Of a stretch of DNA of 64,000 nucleotides, positions 57,541 through 64,000 are shown piece after piece; position 1 is the stretch's first letter; each line of letters starts with the position of its first letter. Source of the stretch: Triatoma infestans (taxonomy: Eukaryota; Arthropoda; Insecta; Hemiptera; Reduviidae). The notes beneath the pieces are model-generated. The model was not told the origin of the DNA. It worked only from the letters and a program-made list of their open reading frames with translations, and made no database searches. The position numbers and the translations under genes are program-made. The DNA is taken from assembly GCA_011037195.1 (NCBI GenBank), contig JAAEAF010003553.1:62001-126000 (forward strand). The letters run 5' to 3'.

Positions 57541-58198
57541 AATTATCATTTATACTATCTTACGATCATTTACTTGATTTTTATAATTCCACAACAGCCA
57601 ACAACTGACGCAGTGGTCTTTCCTGATTAATATCACTATATACTCCAAGAACAACAATTAAACATAACAAAATAGTATGGATATTTAATTAAAAATGTAA
57701 ATTTCCTCTAATAATGTCATTTAAGTTACACATCTTCATTTACTGATATTTCCGTTTTTAAAAGCAAAACGATGAATATAATGCCTTTTAAAAACTGAAA
57801 AACAATATGTGACCTTAATCTCTGGCTAGATTCAGGGTCCGATATATTTTAAACCCTATTTTAATGTAATAGTATATATTACACTTTTTGTGAGTAAATA
57901 AAAATTCGATCCTTCGTTAATTCTTGGTAATCTTTCATCTTCCCATTTCGCAAATTTAATTATTAAATGTGACATGAAAAAAAACAAACGATAGAATCAA
58001 AATGACCTCACAAAGGCTTTAACCAAATAAATTCGAGCACTGGCAATCTAAGTTAAAACGTTATAGATATAAATAGAACTTTGTGAGTTTCCACTTGGTT
58101 TGGAGATTGCAAACTTCCATTTGTTCAGATTCTATTAGGTTTTCATGAATTTACATTCATAGTTTTATATTATTCTGAATTATCATAAAATAAATTAC

Positions 58199-58372
58199 CA
58201 TATAATCTTATGCTGCGTTCCACTTCTCCTAATGAATTCTTGGCCACACATCTGTAAGTTCCAACATCAGCTTTCTTCAAATTGTATACCCTGAGCATCA
58301 TTTTTGTTTCAAATGAAGATCTGACACTTATTTTTGTCTCGTATTTTTCATTGGTTACTACCATATTGTCAT
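58199..58372 (-). CDS. Ig-domain exon of a DIP/lachesin-type gene (partial)
   Basis: A 174-nt minus-strand exon of 58 codons flanked by a T-rich acceptor (...cgttccag) and a donor (G/GTAATT), with phase 1 at both ends. It encodes the end of an immunoglobulin domain: a stretch matching strands D to G, including L-R-V-Y-N-L-K-K-A-D-V-G-T-Y-R-C with the conserved Asp, Tyr and F-strand Cys, then VAKNSLGE and RSIRLY. The motif K-N-S-L-G-E followed by IRLYE is characteristic of the last Ig domain of insect DIP (dpr-interacting) and lachesin proteins, which are cell-surface adhesion molecules, mostly neuronal. The exon with the other half of this domain is not recognisable in the remaining 5.6 kb of the window. 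Which DIP paralogue this is cannot be decided. Confidence 0.8.
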
Positions 58373-59349
58373 CTGGAACGTATAATAAAAAAAATAAAAA
58401 TTAATAGAATTATTTACATTATAATTATAACATTATGACATAGGTAGTGATAAAAAACATTGCTAGATTATTTTATTTTTTAATTATTTATTTGTTTTGT
58501 AGAACCATTTATTTCGAAAGTTTGAAATCGTTGTTTGAAAAATGTTCCAGCGCAATGCTCGTTCAGGAAGTATCATTGACAACATTATAGGGCATTAGAG
58601 ATGGCAAGTGCCGGTAAACTTGAAAGATTCGAGAACATGTAAATTGATTTTACTGATGGATTTCTGAAAATACTTTTTTTTTTAACTACTCCGTAGTTTT
58701 TTCTCTTATTTATCTTTTAGTTATATCATTACTTTTTACAGAAATGTAACTTAAGCTAGAACCATTTTGTCGGTTGAAAAGCCCACGGTTCGTTTCATGA
58801 GTGGCGGCTCTGCTTTGGTTGCAACCGATTCCCACTTAAATATAACACATTCCAAAAGATGGTTGCAGTCCTCAATCTCACTTTATGGTTCGCTTAAGAA
58901 AAAGGAAAACTCAGCGATACAACTGAAAAAAGTTACACTGAAGTTACCATGCTTTTTCTATTTAACGGCTTGCTGTTTTTAAAAACTGTAACATAATTTA
59001 GATCGCTATATTAGCAACTAACTACGTTCGTAGAAACTCGGACGAAATTAGGTCTGGCGATTTCGAGCTGAATAAATTCTATCAAATCAGGGATGTAGAT
59101 CCAAATGTTATCATTTTATTTTTATTACTACTACTGCTATAGTCGTTTGAACTGGTTATCAAATTTGAATTGTGAATTATGGACTTTTTATTTTTTTAAA
59201 TTTTTTTATTTATGAGAGACACCGATTCGTTGTTGATCCTGACTTGAATTGGAAATCAATTTTGAATTGTACCTGCCGATTTAACTGGATTTTTTTAGGG
59301 TTAATAATGTAATGTTATTAAATAAGACTATATACGAGTATGTTTGCAA

Positions 59350-59565
59350 GTTTGGGGAAAGGATTAGCTCAGTGGTATCGCGTTCGACTACGCGGATGTC
59401 CCGGGTTCGAGTCCAGCAGTGCTGCCCTTAGATTTTCTCTACCTAAGAGTTTCTACAGCTCACTTTCCGGTTATGGACAGTGTTGATCTGTAGCGAGAGA
59501 GCACTGTCCGGAGGCCGGCAGTGCACTAAGAAGTCTCCCAGCTCCAATGACCATAGTTGTTGAAG
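59350..59565 (+). mobile_element. tRNA-derived SINE
   Basis: Head with TAGCTCAGTGGTA and GGTTCGAGTCC, then a body with GCTGCCCTTAGATTTTC, CACTTTCCGG and CTCCAATGACCATAG. No upstream module. It lies just upstream (in gene sense) of the Ig exon of the DIP-like gene. Confidence 0.82.
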
Positions 59566-62500
59566 CAGCATATTAGCATTTGATTCGGCTTAAACTAGAT
59601 ATACTTAAAGTATATACAAGATTATTTTTTATATGTTTCTAATCACTAGGAATATGTAGTTTGGAAGGAAGTGAAATAGTTATGAAAGTACAAGCGCAAC
59701 TTTACTTATTATACTGTAAAGAAGTTAATTTTTATAATAATCAATTCAGTTGTAAACCTAATGAAAACTCCGTTCCAAGGTTACTGGCAAACATAGTTGA
59801 ACTAAGTTAATCGTGTACAGTCATAGGTGACTGACAGTTTTGTAGGTGGTAGATAAACAGACGGTCGCGTGCACTAGTTTTTAGCGTACAGGTTTTTATT
59901 TCCGTTCTAGACTTTTTTTTTAATGATGAAATCCGTTTTTCATCATCCTATTTGCTTCCCATGAGGCAAGTAAGTAAAGAAATCCTTGACCTTTGAAGGT
60001 TACAGAGGTCAGTCTCTTAATCTGGTACGAAATAACTCTCAAGAGTTGGATCACAGCTCAGAGCTTGTGGGCAGAGATTGTGTTTATGATCACAGCTTCT
60101 TCTATCTCTTCAGAGTGTTCTGCTAATTATATAACGCTATAATGTAGTTTTCCAAAGAAACAAGTCGATTTCTATGTTAGATAGTGTTTGAACTCCAATT
60201 TTCTCAATAACTATTCTACCTCTTAGCATAATTACGGTAACATGAAGATCTGAAAATATCTCTTTGTGGCGAGATCATGTATTTAAAGTGAACACTTTCA
60301 TATTAACTAAAAATATTCTGTTTCAGCCAAAAGTAAACTCGTTCTGAAAGATCGTTGTAGATGTTTAGTTCGGAAACTAGGAATTCTTTCCCATTCCACG
60401 CTGTGCCAACAATTTCTCGGAACTGGCGTGCGAAACTGGCATCATTTATTGCGCTCGTTTTCAAAAAGATTTTTTTTAGACACCGTGGAATACGTCCATT
60501 TCTAATTCGTCAAAATGACCGCTTCAATAATGTTTTGTAGTTGATTATAATAGCCTATTACAGTTATTTTTGCAACCTTGAAAACTCTCAATGTTAAGTT
60601 TACAGGTAGCTCTTCTCACGACAATATTTTTGTACATTAGAGATAAGATAGTTGCAGTAAATAATAGTAATTAAGGCTACAAGCAAGACAAGCTGAAACT
60701 GGTTAATAACCTAAATACAAAAATCCCAATAAAGGATTCATTTCTGAAACATCTGGGATTGCAATTGAATAAAACGAATCCATTACTATCTGCGTGATTT
60801 CATGGCTAGCTCAGAGATTCTAGTCTTTCGCCCTGCACGAAATCTTGGAAACTATTGGGTTAGAAATCTTTTGAATATTATGAGATAAGATCAGAGTTGG
60901 GTAAATTGTACTTACTTGAATATGGTGTAATGGAGTTTTACTTACAATAATAATTTATTTAATGTTGAATAAACCTCAAAAAAGTTTGGTTTTAAAATTA
61001 TGCTCAGCATTTAACCATTACTCAAACTTGTTCATAAGATAAAAATTAATTTCTTATTAATTCCAGGCCGGAAATAGAAACAGTTTAATTCCATTAGAAA
61101 TGCATTAAGGCAGGTATATTGAAGAATGTTGACGTTACCTCTAAATTAAAACTAAATTTGAGCTTACCATTTATTCACCTAATTGAGAATAACTGATTTC
61201 TATTTCGAACCTTCTTCAGTTAACTGAACGTGTAAATATTTTACCAACATAATTTGTAAATAGAGAAGTAATAATTTGGGGAATTATTTAGGGCGGAATT
61301 TGTTCAGCAGTAGCTTGCTGGACTAGCAAACACTGAGGTTCCATATTCAAGTCTTACTGCGCTTAGATTATCCTTAGGCTCTCCCTAATTGTCATTAGAT
61401 TTTCTGGCCGAAGGCCAGCAGTGCACTGAGAAGGCTCCGATTTTTATGGTTGCCCATATGTGAGATATAAAAACTGAGCTTTAGATAGCGTTGGCTTTCG
61501 TCCCTCTCCATAAACGATTAGCAATTATTTTTAACATTTCTAATTCATAGTAGAAGATTAAAAGACAACGAATCCGCAGGAAAGGATGTGACGTGAATTT
61601 AATATAAAAAGGTTAAAATGTCTCTAAAGTGTAATTGATGTTCCCAGGGAATTCAGGGTGTAGTTGTTTCAAACTGCGTTTGTTGAGAGATTGATCATCG
61701 GAATAAAAAAGGAAACAGAATAGAAGAAACAGGGGATACCAGAACCATATTACGTGGTGTACTCATTTAACCACTTTTACGAGCCTTTGATGGAAACAGT
61801 CATATTATTCCAGAACAGAAGGTTATAAGTAAATAAAAAAAAATATACGTAATTCTTCCTATACCTAAAAATTTGTTTGTAAGAAGTGTGAACTTTGTAA
61901 GTGAAAAATGACGAAAATTGAAAAAAAAAACCATTAATGAATCAAAATATTTTGAATAAAGGAAATAATAAATTTATTTTTATTTGTTTTATTTTAACAA
62001 TATATTATAAATAAAGTATAGAAATCATGTTACAGAACTGTAAAGTAACTAAACTCCTCAATCCCATAGATATCTTCTAGCAAATATAGATTACAATTGT
62101 AAAATGTTCACATATATATATTCCAAAGGAAAGAAAATGGCTGGTTTTATCATGTTGATAACAGTTGGGTTATTTCTGTTTGATGGCATTCCCGCTACTC
62201 TTCCTAATTTCATTTCTTATCTTCATTTAAGTTTCGTGCTGCTAATCTTGACGTTTATGATACTTTACTACCTTTCTTTCTTTATAATCATTAATTGAAA
62301 GAATGGCATTAAAGTTTGGCCAATATTAAGTTTAATAATAGAAAACAAAAAAAAAAATATGGGGACAAAAAATCTAATAATTCACACGTGCCTTAAAAAT
62401 GATTTTATGAACAGTCGTAAAAATAAAAAGGTGTTCAATCTACTAAATCCATAAATGTCGGATTTTATGAATCCAATGTCTTTTTCATTTTCAATCTAAA

Positions 62501-62744
62501 GGAAAACAAGAGAAAAAAAAAACTCTGATTTTTCAAAGTACTGTAATAAGAATTTTTATTTTCAGATATGAACTTTGCGAATCAAAAGTATAAAATGAAT
62601 TAGATGTAGCAGGTAAACATTACAAAAGTTAAGAAACTGAAAAAAAAACAGTGAAAGTTTTAAGCAAAGAAATAATAATTATGTACTGCGAGAATTATTT
62701 TGATCTATTGTACACCCTCTGGTGCCAAGGATGAGTTGGCTCAC
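59566..62744. other. upstream intron sequence of the DIP-like gene, mostly unassigned
   Basis: Apart from the degenerate SINE at 61285-61450 nothing is recognised. I searched the minus strand for earlier Ig exons (W near a CxxG pattern, DxGxYxC) and found none. Confidence 0.4.
61285..61450 (+). mobile_element. degenerate copy of the same SINE
   Basis: Recognisable head (TTCAGCAGTAGCTTGCTGGACTAGC in spaced form, with a decayed B box) and a body segment GCCAGCAGTGCACTGAGAAG followed by CTCC. Strongly diverged, so an older insertion. Confidence 0.6.
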
Positions 62745-63240
62745 CTACAGCATCCTCTCCAGGTTGAGCTCCCTAAGGAATCCCAAAATCCTGGAAGGTT
62801 CTAGGGTGGGTATTTCCTCCTCCCCTATCTGGTAACGGCCCAGACTACTAAATCTTCTTTGAATGACGGCATCACAGTCTGTGAGGAGATGTATCGGAGT
62901 TTCCTCCATCTCTCCACAGAATCTGCATGTGCCATCATCTTCTAGGCCAAGCTTCCTCAGGTGTCCCCTGAGTCTGCAATGCCCCGTAAGAATACGGATC
63001 CTGTTCTTACTCAGACTGATGCAGGCTTTCGACCTTTCCTGGTTATAACCACCCAGACAGACCTTGGCCTGCCTCAGTCCCGGATGGTGTTCCAGAGACG
63101 AGCTCTTTTCATCACTCCTCCTTCTTGATTTCTGCAAGAATACTTGGTCGCTGACTCCACAAAAGGGCTCTGGCCCAATGAGAGGAGATACAGCGCCCTC
63201 TTTTACCAGGAGTCGACTGCCTCATTGCCTTCCACGCCGA
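62745..63240 (-). mobile_element. LINE C-terminal ORF2 fragment with zinc finger
   Basis: Open frame 62745-63137: S-K-N-R-I-R-I-L-T-G-H-C-R-L-R-G-H-L, then C-R-F-C-G-E-M-E-E-T-P-I-H-L-L-T-D-C, a CCHC cluster, then PSRILGFLRELNLERML and stop. This is the end of RNase H-bearing LINE proteins (I/R1/LOA type). The frame is intact for 130 codons. Upstream sequence to about 63240 is in keeping (VKEGAVSPLIG-like) but shifted. Confidence 0.83.
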
Positions 63241-63704
63241 AAGAAATAACTATACTTTCTCTTACTGCAATTTAATTGTTATAATTAACTAATTCTCTAG
63301 AAACATTGTGGCTCCTATGCCGCTACCTTATGCTTGCAATTTAGAAGCCAACTTCAAAGTTTTCTGAAGCTTCTTGATTTACTGAAGATTCTTGTTCATC
63401 CCATTACTTTGTTGAATGTTGTAATCCTCTCTATTTAGCTAAGCTAATCTCTCTTAAGTTTTGCTCTTTTTAAGAGACTATGCCATTAGGATCTTAGTAT
63501 TCACAGCTACAACTATTGATTTTTATTAAGCATTGATTTGTAGCTGCTTCAAAGGTGCTAAAAAGTCCCCATTTACTTCATCCCAATCCTGATTCCAAAC
63601 ATTTTCAATCAATACCGGTACATGTTGTCTACCTGATCTAGAACACATTTCAGGTTGGCAATAAGCTCATAAAAACCTTTTTTTTATGGAAGGAATTTAG
63701 TGCC

Positions 63705-63903
63705 AATTTTTTTTTTTTCAATTTAAAGCGCGTCAACATCGAAGGTCATTGGCGCTCGGAGCCTTTTCAGTGCACTACCGGCCTCCGGACAGTGTTCTCT
63801 CGTTACGGAGCTGTAGAGGCACCTAGGGAGAGAAAATCTAAGGGCAGCAAGCTGGACCAGTGGGAAAATCCAGTGCACTAATCACTGAGCTAATCCCTTC
63901 CCA
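63705..63903 (-). mobile_element. tRNA-derived SINE with A tail
   Basis: Minus-strand copy: head at 63903-63850 (GGGAAGGGATTAGCTCAG), body, and an A-rich 3' end (T-run 63708-63720). The 3' half matches 48811-49044, including GCGCGTCAACATC next to the tail. Confidence 0.82.
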
Positions 63904-64000
63904 CCTATTCATACTCTAGAAACTTTGGAATAAACACCATGACGTTGTAGTAGCACACGGTTACCTCACTGGTGCAAAAAAGTAAGAAATACCAGGTGTA

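Larger units (their letters stand above)
53919..58198 (-). other. intron of the DIP-like gene, with nested repeats
   Basis: Intron between the two exons, bounded by GTAATT at 58198 and ...AATAG at 53919. It holds a LINE tail (54300-54770), a one-armed foldback piece (55600-55760), an inverted-repeat unit (56063-56585) and a Jockey-like LINE remnant (56580-57540). There are AT and TG microsatellites around 55545-55605. No other exon is visible. Confidence 0.6.

Noticed and set aside
58767..58982. Plus-strand frame of 71 codons upstream of the Ig exon
   Set aside because: Opposite strand to the gene, no family resemblance, length expected by chance.
1..64000. CRISPR array, prophage or operon-like cluster
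   Set aside because: No direct repeats with regular spacers and no bacterial gene. The repeats are eukaryotic transposons and microsatellites.

Overview
The window is AT-rich eukaryotic DNA, almost certainly from an arthropod and most likely an insect. It has spliced coding exons with long introns. It carries APE-type LINEs, a Penelope-like element, Helitrons, PIF/Harbinger and Tc1/mariner-type transposons, tRNA-derived SINEs and a short run of the insect-type telomere pentamer TTAGG. There is no operon structure, no bacterial gene and no CRISPR array. Most of the longer open frames are pieces of transposon proteins or low-complexity translations.

Host gene. The only host gene I can support lies on the minus strand. 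Exon 58199-58372 encodes the last part of an immunoglobulin domain, and exon 53593-53918 encodes a Ser/Gly/acidic tail that ends in a hydrophobic C-terminus. The splice phases fit exactly: the junction rebuilds the sequence IRLYEIP, typical of the DIP/lachesin (dpr-interacting protein) family. The intron between them is about 4.3 kb and holds a LINE, foldback copies and another LINE tail. Earlier exons of the gene should lie beyond 64 kb or in sequence I could not resolve. Everything below about 53.5 kb would be 3' flanking or intergenic DNA.

Repeat layout. 1.3-2.1 kb: a symmetrical foldback. 2.4-2.8 kb: a SINE composite. 3.6-5.6 kb: a 1.83-kb GA-rich array sitting at the microsatellite of a dispersed repeat. 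5.7-8.3 kb: LINE tails and dispersed-repeat copies. 10.3-12.6 kb: foldbacks. 13.65-14.99 kb: a Helitron carrying a helicase remnant. 15.83-16.44 kb: a TA-flanked MITE. 16.77-21.78 kb: an old LINE split by a nearly intact young LINE with a 14-bp target-site duplication. 21.9-23.0, 36.6-37.2 and 46.6-47.5 kb: three PIF/Harbinger copies, each with a TTA or TAA duplication. 27.7-28.6, 34.2-35.3, 38.1-38.9, 42.1-42.8, 48.4-49.5, 54.3-54.8, 56.6-57.6 and 62.7-63.2 kb: LINE fragments. 30.6-31.5 kb: a Penelope-like element with a GIY-YIG endonuclease. 39.5-42.0 kb: a foldback interrupted by another LINE with a 9-bp duplication. 43.6-44.5 and 50.4-51.7 kb: two related long-TIR mariner-type elements. 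49.5-50.4 kb: a second Helitron.

Themes. Nested insertions with visible target-site duplications give a relative chronology. At least four foldback families carry one recurring motif (CTGANGA, a short stem-loop, GAAAC) resembling the hammerhead-ribozyme core found in Penelope-like element terminal repeats. The unusual density of inverted repeats, five or more with arms of about 100 to 430 bp, would make hairpin RNA if transcribed.
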